Positions 41,051 through 48,958 of a stretch of 64,000 nt of DNA are shown here, piece after piece; within the stretch, counting starts at the first letter, position 1, and each line of letters opens with the position of its first letter. The notes below the pieces were generated by a model. That model had not been told where the DNA came from and did no database searches. It saw only the letters and a program-made list of their open reading frames with translations. This stretch comes from JALTBU01 sp964410645 (GTDB taxonomy: Bacteria > Campylobacterota > Campylobacteria > Campylobacterales > Nautiliaceae). Location: positions 8,924 to 72,923 of the forward strand of contig CAYPHV010000002.1 of assembly GCA_964410645.1 (NCBI GenBank). The letters run 5' to 3'. The position numbers and the translations under genes are program-made.

Positions 41051-41947
41051 ATGATAGCAATTGATTTGGGAAGCAATACTGTGAGAATGGTTAAATGGGA
41101 TTGCAGGGAAAATAAAAAACTGGCTGAATTTGAAAAAATAGTAAAAACGGCTGACAAGTTGGTACAAACAGGTAAAATAACGGATGAGGCTGTTGAAAGA
41201 ATAGTAAATGCCGTTAATGAAGCAAAAGAAAAAATCGATTTTGATGACAAAATAGTGGCAACAGCTACCGAAGCTTTAAGAAAAGCAAAAAATCAAACTG
41301 AAATAATAAAAAAGTTAAAAGAAAAAACGGGTATTGAATTTAAAGTAATTTCTCCGCAGACAGAAGCTACATATACCGCCATTGCGGTAGAAAATTGTTT
41401 AAAAAAATGCGGGTACGATTCAAAAAGCTTTTTTTTAATTGATATCGGAGGCGGAAGCAGTGAAATTATTTTAAAACATAAAGATACATTGGTATCCCAA
41501 AGTTTTCCGGTTGGAATTGTCACTTTAACCCAAAAATACGAAACTTCATACTCAATTAAAACAGCGGTCAAAAAGAACGCTAAAAAATTTAAAGAATTTA
41601 TTGATTTTGCTTTTAATAATTACAAAAAACCTAAAATTTTTGCGGCGAGCAGCGGAACGCCTACGAGTATAGCGGCTCTTAAAAAAGGATTAAATTCTAG
41701 TACATATGATTCTCAAATTATAAACGGCACGGTTGTAACATTGGAGGATTTGAATTATTGGGCTGGGAAACTTATGAAAATGGAAATGAAAAAAAGAGAA
41801 GAATATGTAGGTGTCGGAAGAGGGGATTTGATAATAAGTGGTATTTATATTTTTAAAGAAATTTTTAAAATTACAAAATATAGCGAATGTGTGGTATGCG
41901 ATGACGGTGTAAGAGAAGGCATAGCGATAAGCGAGTGTAGAAATTAA
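41051..41947 (+). CDS. Ppx/GppA-family phosphatase, short form
   Basis: A 298-residue ASKHA-fold phosphatase. Phosphate-binding elements IAIDLGSNTVRM at the N-terminus and FFLIDIGGGSSEIIL (~132-146) are intact, with the conserved ATEALRKAKN. It lacks the C-terminal helical domain of ~500-residue Ppx/GppA, as is normal for Campylobacterota, and may hydrolyse (p)ppGpp or polyphosphate. A polyphosphate kinase 2 gene lies at 53.1 kb. ATAAAGGAAATTA precedes the ATG. Confidence 0.88.
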   Translation: MIAIDLGSNTVRMVKWDCRENKKLAEFEKIVKTADKLVQTGKITDEAVERIVNAVNEAKEKIDFDDKIVATATEALRKAKNQTEIIKKLKEKTGIEFKVISPQTEATYTAIAVENCLKKCGYDSKSFFLIDIGGGSSEIILKHKDTLVSQSFPVGIVTLTQKYETSYSIKTAVKKNAKKFKEFIDFAFNNYKKPKIFAASSGTPTSIAALKKGLNSSTYDSQIINGTVVTLEDLNYWAGKLMKMEMKKREEYVGVGRGDLIISGIYIFKEIFKITKYSECVVCDDGVREGIAISECRN

Positions 41948-41961
41948 TCAAAAAAAGTTGG

Positions 41962-41967
41962 TATAAT
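41962..41967 (+). promoter_or_regulatory. -10 element of ilvB-ilvH
   Basis: TATAAT in AAAGTTGGTATAATTTTATAA predicts a start near 41974 and a leader of only ~16 nt. There is no room for a leader peptide or attenuator of the enterobacterial ilv type. The upstream AAAAAAAGTTGG is a poor -35. Confidence 0.55.
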
Positions 41968-41989
41968 TTTATAAAAAAAAGGCTAGTTA

Positions 41990-43687
41990 ATGAAATTAAC
42001 CGGAGCACAAATTGTAATAGAAAGTTTGATCAAAGAAGGGGTTAAAACTGTTTTTGGATATCCAGGCGGTGCCATCATGAATGTTTATGATGAAATTTAT
42101 AAACAAAAAAGTTTTAAACATATTTTGGCAAAACATGAGCAGGGTGCTGTTCATATGGCTGACGGATATGCAAGGGCTACCGGAAAAGTAGGTGTTGCCA
42201 TGGTTACCAGCGGTCCAGGGCTAACCAATGCTGTTACGGGAATTGCGACTGCTTATACAGATTCTGTTCCTTTGGTAATATTTTCCGGTCAGGTTCCAAC
42301 CAGCGCAATAGGAACCGACGCTTTTCAGGAAGTTGATGCAGTAGGGGTAACCAGACCGATTACAAAACATAATTTTTTGGTAAAGGATGTAAAAGATTTG
42401 GCATATGTGATCAAAGAAGCTTTTTATCTGGCGTCTTCAGGCCGTCCGGGGCCTGTTCATATAGACCTGCCAAAAGATGTAACAATAGAAAAGGCAAATT
42501 TTGTTTATCCTGAAAAAATTGATTTAATGACTTATAAACCGACTTATAAAGGAAATAAAAGAGCCATAAAAAGAGTGGTTGAAGCTATAAAAAAATCAAA
42601 AAGACCTATTTTTTATATCGGCGGCGGAAGTGTAATAAGTTCAGCCAGCAGTGTAATCAGAGAAATAATAAAATATACAAAAATCCCTGCGGTAGAAACA
42701 TTAATGGCAAGGGGTGTTTTAAGATTTGATTGTCCTTATTTATACGGTATGGTCGGTATGCATGGCAGTTTTGCGGCCAATATGGCAATGAATGATGCCG
42801 ATTTGATTATTTCACTTGGGGCCAGATTTGATGACAGGGTTACAGGCAAACTTTCAGAATTTGCAAAAAAAGCGGATATTGTCCATATTGATATAGACCC
42901 CAGCCAAATAGGCAAGGTGGTTGAAACAAAATACCCAATAGTGGGAGATATAAAATTGGTGCTTGAAGAAATGGCTCCTATGCTGTTTGACGAAATAGAG
43001 GCTGAAAAGTTTGAAGAGTGGAGAGGCGTGCTGGACAGATTTAAAGAGCTTTATCCTCTTAAATACGCTGACAGTGATGATGTGCTTAAGCCTCAATGGG
43101 TTATACAAAGAACAGGTAAGCTTATTCCTGAAGATTCTATTATTACAACCGATGTAGGCCAGCATCAGATGTGGGTGGCCCAGTTTTATCCTTTTACATA
43201 TCCAAGGCAGATGATTACGAGCGGAGGTCTTGGAACAATGGGATTTGGTTTTCCGGCATCTCTCGGGGTAAAAAGAGGGATAAAAGACAAGCTGGTAATT
43301 AATTTCAGCGGAGACGGAAGCATAATGATGAATATCCAGGAAGTTCTTACCGGTTATAAATATAAACTTCCGGTAATAAATATAATTCTAAACAATAATT
43401 ATCTTGGAATGGTAAGACAGTGGCAGACAATGTTCTATGATGACAGATTAAGCGAAACTGATTTAAGCGATTCACAGCCTGATTTTGTAAAATTGGCTGA
43501 AAGTATGGGAGGGGTAGGTTTTAGAGTCAGTAAAAAACAGGAATTTGATAAAGCGCTGAAACAGGCGATTGAATCGAACAAAGTTGCGTTTATCGATGTT
43601 CAAATAGACAGACGCGAAGAGGTATTGCCTATGGTTCCGCCAAACAGTCCTCTTAAAAATATGCTTATATTCAAGGAAGACAAATGA
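41990..43687 (+). CDS. ilvB: acetolactate synthase, large subunit
   Basis: A 565-residue thiamine diphosphate and FAD enzyme forming acetolactate or acetohydroxybutyrate for branched-chain amino acids. The catalytic Glu is in LAKHEQGAVHMADGYARATG, and the TPP/Mg motif is FSGDGSIMMNIQEVLTGYKYKLPVINIILNNNY (GDG...NN). FSGQVPTSAIGTDAFQE supports the FAD-containing acetohydroxyacid type. It overlaps ilvH by four bases (ATGA). ilvA upstream at 1.9 kb supplies the isoleucine branch precursor. Confidence 0.96.
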   Translation: MKLTGAQIVIESLIKEGVKTVFGYPGGAIMNVYDEIYKQKSFKHILAKHEQGAVHMADGYARATGKVGVAMVTSGPGLTNAVTGIATAYTDSVPLVIFSGQVPTSAIGTDAFQEVDAVGVTRPITKHNFLVKDVKDLAYVIKEAFYLASSGRPGPVHIDLPKDVTIEKANFVYPEKIDLMTYKPTYKGNKRAIKRVVEAIKKSKRPIFYIGGGSVISSASSVIREIIKYTKIPAVETLMARGVLRFDCPYLYGMVGMHGSFAANMAMNDADLIISLGARFDDRVTGKLSEFAKKADIVHIDIDPSQIGKVVETKYPIVGDIKLVLEEMAPMLFDEIEAEKFEEWRGVLDRFKELYPLKYADSDDVLKPQWVIQRTGKLIPEDSIITTDVGQHQMWVAQFYPFTYPRQMITSGGLGTMGFGFPASLGVKRGIKDKLVINFSGDGSIMMNIQEVLTGYKYKLPVINIILNNNYLGMVRQWQTMFYDDRLSETDLSDSQPDFVKLAESMGGVGFRVSKKQEFDKALKQAIESNKVAFIDVQIDRREEVLPMVPPNSPLKNMLIFKEDK

Positions 43688-44157
43688 AAAGAATAATATC
43701 TGTAATAGTTGAAAATGAACACGGGGTATTGGCAAGAGTGGTTAATATGTTTGCAGCAAGAGGGTACAATATTACATCACTTACAGTTGCCCCTATTCCG
43801 AATAGTGTACTAAGCAGAATGACTATTATGAGTGAGGGTGATCCGACAATATTCGAGCAGATAGTAAAACAGCTTTATAAACTTATTCCTGTATACAAAG
43901 TAATTGAAAGCAGCGATTTTATAAAAAAAGAAATGGCTATGGTTAAATTTCCTTTGAAGGAAGTTAAAGAGCAATTGGCCGATATTGATGCAATTGCCAG
44001 ATGTTATAACGGAAAAATCAGTAATGTTAACGATAGTCATATTGTTATAAGCGTTGTTGACAGGCCCGACAGAATTGATAACTTTTTAAAAGCTATGAAA
44101 GTAAAATATAAAAATTTGGAAATTGTCAGAAGCGGCGTTAGTGTAATTGAAAGGTAA
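43684..44157 (+). CDS. ilvH: acetolactate synthase, small regulatory subunit
   Basis: A 157-residue regulatory subunit. The ACT domain ISVIVENEHGVLARVVNMFAARGYNI at the N-terminus binds valine for feedback inhibition, and a second ACT-like C-terminal half holds YNGKISNVNDSHIVISVV. Length matches IlvH (about 163) rather than the short IlvN. Translation is coupled to ilvB by an ATGA overlap. Confidence 0.95.
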   Translation: MKRIISVIVENEHGVLARVVNMFAARGYNITSLTVAPIPNSVLSRMTIMSEGDPTIFEQIVKQLYKLIPVYKVIESSDFIKKEMAMVKFPLKEVKEQLADIDAIARCYNGKISNVNDSHIVISVVDRPDRIDNFLKAMKVKYKNLEIVRSGVSVIER

Positions 44158-44162
44158 AATGA

Positions 44163-45152
44163 ATGAACAGTGGAAAATGTAAAATGAAAAAAGAAATAAA
44201 AAAAATTAGTTTAAAAGAAATATGCAAATATCTTAAAATAGACTGTCCCGATATAGATAAACAAATAACAGGGCTCAATGCCTTATACGATGCAAATGAA
44301 GAAGAAATTAGTTTTTTTGAAAATAAAAAGTATGAAAAATTTTTAAAAAACACTACAGCAGGGGCGGTGTTAATAAGAAAAGAAGATTCGGTAAAGTTAC
44401 CGAAAAATGTAATACCCTTAATTACGGATGAGCCGTATTTAAAATTAGCTTTTCTTACAAAATTATTTGTTAAGAATGCATGGGAAAACGGTGGATATCA
44501 AATAAATAAAGATGCAAATGTTCATCCGACGGTAGTGATCGGAAAAGGCGCAAGAATAGGAAAAAACGTTACAATAATGCCAAATGTCACCATCGGAGCG
44601 TTTGTGGAAATTGACGAAGGAAGTATTATTTATCCTAATGTAACAATTTACGCAAATAGTAAAATAGGTAAAAATGTAACAATCCATGCAGGAAGTGTTA
44701 TTGGAAGTGACGGTTTTGGATATGCGCATACAAAAGACGGCAGGCATATTAAAATTTACCATTTGGGCCGGGTTGTTATCGAAGATGAGGTGGAAATAGG
44801 GGCCAATACCACAATTGACAGAGCGGTTTTCGGTGAAACAAAAATAAAAAAAGGAACCAAAATAGATAATTTGGTTCAAATAGGTCATAACTCAGAAATA
44901 GGAGAAAATTCTATTTTGGTTTCCCAAGTCGGTCTCAGCGGAAGTTCTAAACTTGGGAAAAATGTAATAATGGGGGGGCAAAGTGCAACCGCAGGACATT
45001 TGGAAATTGCTCCGTTTACTACAATAGCAGCAAGGGGAGGGGTAATCAAAACGATTAAAAATCCGGGTATTTACGGAGGATTTCCTTTAATGCCTCATAA
45101 TACCTGGCTAAGACTTCAAGGGCTTTTAAACAGACTTCTTAAAAAATCTTGA
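44163..45152 (+). CDS. lpxD: UDP-3-O-acylglucosamine N-acyltransferase
   Basis: A 329-residue left-handed beta-helix acyltransferase of lipid A synthesis. The N-terminal uridine-binding domain (~10-100) precedes hexapeptide repeats (ANVHPTVVIGKGARIGKNVT) and the catalytic His region GSVIGSDGFGYAHTKDGRHIK. The first seven codons (MNSGKCK) resemble the short repeat noted in the UbiD gene. A second ATG at 44184 (MKKEIKKISLK) may be the true start. GAAAGGTAAAATGA favours 44163 weakly. The stop codon overlaps a palindrome. Confidence 0.92.
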   Translation: MNSGKCKMKKEIKKISLKEICKYLKIDCPDIDKQITGLNALYDANEEEISFFENKKYEKFLKNTTAGAVLIRKEDSVKLPKNVIPLITDEPYLKLAFLTKLFVKNAWENGGYQINKDANVHPTVVIGKGARIGKNVTIMPNVTIGAFVEIDEGSIIYPNVTIYANSKIGKNVTIHAGSVIGSDGFGYAHTKDGRHIKIYHLGRVVIEDEVEIGANTTIDRAVFGETKIKKGTKIDNLVQIGHNSEIGENSILVSQVGLSGSSKLGKNVIMGGQSATAGHLEIAPFTTIAARGGVIKTIKNPGIYGGFPLMPHNTWLRLQGLLNRLLKKS

Positions 45153-45169
45153 CATATATCAAGATTTTT
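45142..45169. terminator. AT-rich hairpin after lpxD
   Basis: An 11-bp perfect stem AAAAATCTTGA/TCAAGATTTTT around a 6-base loop, ending in a T run. It begins inside the lpxD stop region. Shape and position fit a bidirectional intrinsic terminator, although the stem is AT-rich. The same bases contain an FNR-like site (next entry), so one or both roles may apply. Confidence 0.5.
45149..45162 (+). promoter_or_regulatory. possible FNR/CRP-type site upstream of nifS
   Basis: TTGACATATATCAA, that is TTGAC-N4-ATCAA, one base from the FNR consensus. It is centred 34.5 bp from the 3' base of the TATAAT at 45185-45190, about -41.5 relative to the predicted start near 45197. This is the same geometry as the hcp site. 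It lies within a longer hairpin that may be the lpxD terminator, so the assignment is tentative. Confidence 0.4.
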
Positions 45170-45184
45170 ACTTTTCTTTTATAT

Positions 45185-45190
45185 TATAAT
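45185..45190 (+). promoter_or_regulatory. -10 element of nifS-nifU
   Basis: TATAAT in TTTATATTATAATCTT, preceded by T-rich sequence. Predicted start near 45197 with a ~63-nt leader carrying AAAGG shortly before the nifS ATG. Confidence 0.55.
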
Positions 45191-45259
45191 CTTATTGCTA
45201 CGCAGTTTTAAAAATATTTATCAGTGCGTTAATATAATAAATTTATATAAAGGTGTGTG

Positions 45260-46432
45260 ATGAAGGCATATTTAGATAATAATTCCACAACTTGGATGGA
45301 TAAAGATGTAGAAAAAACCTATTGTGAAAGTATAAAATATTTTGGCAATATAAATGTTATATATGATCTTGGAATTAATGCCAGAAAAGAATTAAACAAA
45401 GCTTATGATATTTTGTATCCTGGAATCGGAGCGAGTGATGAAGATGATTTTATTATTACATCATCTACCACTGAAGGTAATAATACTGTTATAAAAACTT
45501 TTTTAGATCGTTTTTTAAGAAACAATAAAAAAAAGCATATAATTACTACAATTGCCGAGCATTCGTCCATCAAAGCAACATGCGCGTATGCTAAACAATT
45601 TGGAATGGAAGTAACATATCTTAAAACAGATGAAAACGGAAGAATAAATCCCAAAGATGTGGAAAATGCCATTAGAGATGATACAGCGTTAATTTCGGTT
45701 CTTTTTGCCAGCAACGAAAGCGGAGCTATTCAGCCTATAAAGGAAATTTCCGAAATAGCCAGAAAATATAATATTCCAATGCATTGTGACGGTGCACAGG
45801 CTATCGGAAAAGCAAAAGTAAATGTAAGAGAACTGGGAGTTGATTATTTTACATTTTCTGCGCATAAGTTTCACGGTCCCAAAGGAATAGGGGGACTTTA
45901 TGTAAGAAAAGGTGCCCCTTATGTAAATTTGATTCACGGTGGCAATCAAATGGGTTCTAAAAGAGGAGGAAGTATATATTTAAACGGAATAATCGGAATG
46001 GCCAAAGCTCTAGAAAAAGCAAATGAAAATTTGGATTATATGTATAATGATGTTAGAAAGTTAAGAGATAAACTTGAAAACGCTATTTTACAAATCCCGG
46101 ATACAAAAAGCTATATAGACAAAAAATACAGATTGCCTAACGCTTTAATTGCTTCATTTAGAGGAATTGAAGGCGAATCAATGCTTTGGGATTTAAATAT
46201 GAATAAAATTTATGCCGCGACAGGAAGCAGCTGTTCGTCTGAAAGGCTTGAGGGCAGCGAAGTTCTTGAAGCCTTAGGGGAAGATCCTGAAATAGCTCAT
46301 ACAGGAATAATATTTTCTTTAAGCAGATATACTACTGAAAAAGAGATAGATTATGTAATAGAAAAATTGCCGGGCATTGTAAACAGACTTAGAAACATAT
46401 CAATGACTTATGCTAAAGTTAAACCGAATTAA
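45260..46432 (+). CDS. nifS: cysteine desulfurase, NifS type
   Basis: A 390-residue PLP enzyme taking sulfur from cysteine for Fe-S cluster assembly. YLDNNSTTWMD at the start, ATIAEHSSIKATC, HCDGAQAIGK, the PLP lysine in FTFSAHKFHGPKG (~205) and the sulfur-carrying Cys in AATGSSCSSERLEGS (~325) are all present. A GTG one codon earlier is possible, but the ATG follows AAAGGTGTGTG with better spacing. NifU is 19 bases downstream: this is the NIF-type system that Helicobacter and Campylobacter use as their general Fe-S machinery. Confidence 0.95.
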   Translation: MKAYLDNNSTTWMDKDVEKTYCESIKYFGNINVIYDLGINARKELNKAYDILYPGIGASDEDDFIITSSTTEGNNTVIKTFLDRFLRNNKKKHIITTIAEHSSIKATCAYAKQFGMEVTYLKTDENGRINPKDVENAIRDDTALISVLFASNESGAIQPIKEISEIARKYNIPMHCDGAQAIGKAKVNVRELGVDYFTFSAHKFHGPKGIGGLYVRKGAPYVNLIHGGNQMGSKRGGSIYLNGIIGMAKALEKANENLDYMYNDVRKLRDKLENAILQIPDTKSYIDKKYRLPNALIASFRGIEGESMLWDLNMNKIYAATGSSCSSERLEGSEVLEALGEDPEIAHTGIIFSLSRYTTEKEIDYVIEKLPGIVNRLRNISMTYAKVKPN

Positions 46433-46451
46433 AATATATTAAGGAGAAAAT

Positions 46452-47120
46452 ATGGGAAGAAGCGATTTGATAACAGGCAATGTTTGGGAACAGTATTCAA
46501 ATAAAGTAATTGAAAGAATGAATAATCCAAAATTCTTGGGGGAATTCAGTGAAAAGGATGCAAAAGAAAAAGGAGCAAAATTAATTGTTGCTGATTTTGG
46601 AAGTGAGGCGTGCGGTGATTCTGTAAGACTTTATTGGCTTATTGACCCTGAAACAAATAAAATAATAGATGCCAGATTTAAAAGTTTTGGTTGTGGAACC
46701 GCTATTGCCAGTAGTGATATGATGACTGAACTTACTATTGGTAAAACAGTTGATCAGGTTATAAAGATTACAAACTTGGAAGTTGAAAAGGCTTTAAGGG
46801 ATGAACCAGATAAACCGGCGTTTCCACCACAAAAAATGCATTGTTCTGTTATGGCGTATGATGTAATACTTGAAGCCGCCGCCAAATATGAAGGCAAAAA
46901 TGTAAAAGAGCTCAAAAATGAAGAAATAGTATGTGAATGCGCGAGAGTTACCAGAGGAGAAATTGAAAAAATAATAAAAGACCATAATGTTAAAACCATA
47001 GAAGAATTACAAAAATATACCGATGCGGGAACATATTGCAAAAGCTGTGTTGCGCCTGGAGGCCATGAAGAAAGAGATGTATATCTGGTGGATATTATAA
47101 AAGAAGTCCAGCAAATGTAA
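46452..47120 (+). CDS. nifU: Fe-S scaffold NifU (IscU-like plus BFD domains)
   Basis: A 222-residue scaffold. The IscU-like domain carries three cluster cysteines: SEACGDSVRLYW, SFGCGTAIASSD and MHCSVMAYDVI (~50-135). A bacterioferritin-associated-ferredoxin-type domain follows with a permanent [2Fe-2S] site, CECARVTRGEIEKII and YCKSCVAPGG (~157-205). It lacks the C-terminal Nfu domain of full-length Azotobacter NifU. ATTAAGGAGAAAAT precedes the ATG. Together with NifS it would feed the many Fe-S proteins in this window. Confidence 0.94.
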   Translation: MGRSDLITGNVWEQYSNKVIERMNNPKFLGEFSEKDAKEKGAKLIVADFGSEACGDSVRLYWLIDPETNKIIDARFKSFGCGTAIASSDMMTELTIGKTVDQVIKITNLEVEKALRDEPDKPAFPPQKMHCSVMAYDVILEAAAKYEGKNVKELKNEEIVCECARVTRGEIEKIIKDHNVKTIEELQKYTDAGTYCKSCVAPGGHEERDVYLVDIIKEVQQM

Positions 47121-47121
47121 A

Positions 47122-48282
47122 AAAACAGTAAAGAAAACTTAATACCTACTTTTTGGTATAAAATATTTCCTAAAAGATTTTTTATTTTTTTTACGTTAAA
47201 TTTTGTATTTTTTAAGTCTTCAATTAATTGCATATCTTTTTGAAGTGATTCTTTTGGTATATCAATAAAATTTTTATTCCTATGGTAATATTTTACAGCC
47301 TGATACCCTGTAATTTTTCCAAAAACAGCGCCTTTGCTTAAAGAATTTCCACCAAGTCTGTTTGCTCCGTTAACACCGTTATTTCCGGCTTCTCCTGCAT
47401 AAAAAAGCCCTTTTATTTCTGTTGCTCCGTATGTATCTGTTTTTATTCCTCCCATTGTATAATGGGCCAGTGGATTAATGGGTATCGGTTTTTTTGCAAT
47501 ATCTATTCCTTTTAGAGATTTTATTCTTTTTTTAAGGTTGATGAGTTTTGTATTAATAGTTTCTTCATCAATATTTGTCAAATCAAGAAAAACTTCTTTT
47601 CCCTTTAAAATTTGTTTTAAAATAGCTCTGGAAACAAAATCTCTGGTATTGAGTTTGTATACAAATTCTTTGCCTTCGCTGTTAACAAGTTTTCCGCCTT
47701 CCGCTCTTGCTGCCTCACTTATTAAATAATTACTGTTTTTTAGCCCTGTCGAATGAAATTGGACAAATTTCATATCCATTCCGGATAAACCTGCCCTTAA
47801 ACCCATAGCTATACCGTCTCCTGTCGTATCACTTACATTTGTTGAATGTCCTTTGTAAAGACCCGCGTATCCTCTGGTGGCTATAATTACCGCTTTTGCC
47901 TGGATAACTTTAAGCTCGCCCGTTTTTTCGTCTAAAAATGTAGTGTAGCGCCGGCAAGTTTTGTTTTGTAAAGTGGTAAACAATGTTAAATCTTCTGTGA
48001 AGTTCTCTTGTAACCTGGGGAGCCTGTTCGCAAAATATTCTAACCCGCTTCTTCTTCGGCTAAACCCATGCCTGATTTTAAAGTATCTTTAATATGATGT
48101 TCGATAGAATCGCCGTCTTCCATATTATTTAGCGATGTGTTAATTCCCCCTTTGCTATAAAAGAATTATTCGCAAGAGGGGATTTTGGTAACTATTACCA
48201 CATGACTTCCAAGCTCTTTTGCTTCAATTGCCGCTTTCATTCCTGCAATTCCGCTTCCAATTACTAAAATATCATATTTCAT
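47122..48282 (-). pseudogene. decayed FrdA/L-aspartate oxidase-type flavoprotein
   Basis: Read leftward from ATG 48282 (ribosome site AAAAAGGTTACAT) the gene starts as a proper flavoprotein: YDILVIGSGIAGMKAAIEAKELG. It meets TAA at 48166-48168 and, after a compensated shift (KGGINTS visible), TAG at 48040-48042. RIFCEQAPQVTRELH then continues in another frame. A long open stretch below 47983 keeps AVIIATRGYAGLY, FVQFHSTGL, ISEAARAEGG, HYTMGGI and GANRLGGNSL. About 80-100 residues between the FAD and substrate parts and the C-terminal helical domain are missing. The open frame runs on antisense through nifU, which is not coding. Multiple lesions argue for a dead gene rather than one sequencing error. 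Confidence 0.85.
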
Positions 48283-48297
48283 ATGTAACCTTTTTGA

Positions 48298-48303
48298 TAT
48301 AAT
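48298..48303 (+). promoter_or_regulatory. -10 element of the PgbA-like/GlcD unit
   Basis: TATAAT lies inside the inverted repeat TTGATA-TAATTG-TATCAA (48294-48311). The ATG is at 48325 after AAAAAAAGGAAGTAA. The symmetric arms straddling the -10 could be a repressor site or chance in AT-rich DNA. Confidence 0.5.
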
Positions 48304-48324
48304 TGTATCAAAAAAAGGAAGTAA

Positions 48325-48957
48325 ATGAGGACTGTTTTTATCTTATTAATCTTTTTATCATTATATGCCCATCAGTTTTCTACAAAAATAATATCAGTTT
48401 CCAATAATGTAATTACCACTGAAGCAAATTTAAAAAAAGGTATCAGCGGCATTGTTCTGTGTCCTTACGAGAAACAGGAGATAATATGTGCAAGATGTGT
48501 AAGCGCGGGAAAAAATAAAGCGGTTTTGTACAGTTACAAAAAATTAAAAAATACTTCTTTTGCCCTTCCTGTGGTTTTTCCCAAAAAAGGTGATTTGGCG
48601 GTATTCGGAAAAAATTATCAAAGAATAGCAATAATTGCACCGAATCAGGAAATATATTTAAAATTAAAACAAAAATTTAATCATTTCACAATTATTCCTG
48701 TTGATACATTCGGGGCATTTTTGGATGACATACCTACAATTAATAATTTTATAAATTTTGCAAAAAAAATGGATGTGGGAATGTATGTTTTTGCTCTTGA
48801 TAAATTATATATTGTAGATGCCCTGACATTTTACACGTATGCCAAAGAAGACTATGAAAAAAGTGGAAATTTTAAATTACCTTTTTATACATCTTATAAC
48901 TTTGATTTAACATTAAAAAATCCTGTAAAATATTATAAATCATTAATAAAGGAATAA
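48325..48957 (+). CDS. exported protein with plasminogen-binding (PgbA) N-terminal-type domain
   Basis: A 210-residue protein with a Sec signal (MRTVFILLIFLSLYAHQF, cleavage likely near residue 16). The mature part, ISVSNNVITTEANLKKGISGIVLC with later FPKKGDLAVFGKNYQR and PVDTFGAFL, matches the PgbA N-terminal family of Helicobacter and relatives. The name comes from H. pylori plasminogen binding; in an environmental species the role is unknown and is more likely a periplasmic or envelope one. The gene is one base from the GlcD-like gene. Confidence 0.72.
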   Translation: MRTVFILLIFLSLYAHQFSTKIISVSNNVITTEANLKKGISGIVLCPYEKQEIICARCVSAGKNKAVLYSYKKLKNTSFALPVVFPKKGDLAVFGKNYQRIAIIAPNQEIYLKLKQKFNHFTIIPVDTFGAFLDDIPTINNFINFAKKMDVGMYVFALDKLYIVDALTFYTYAKEDYEKSGNFKLPFYTSYNFDLTLKNPVKYYKSLIKE

Positions 48958-48958
48958 A

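Noticed and set aside
46754..47121. Extension of the minus-strand flavoprotein reading frame through the nifU region
   Set aside because: This part is antisense to nifU, shows no flavoprotein motif and is simply readthrough after the pseudogene lost its own C-terminus.
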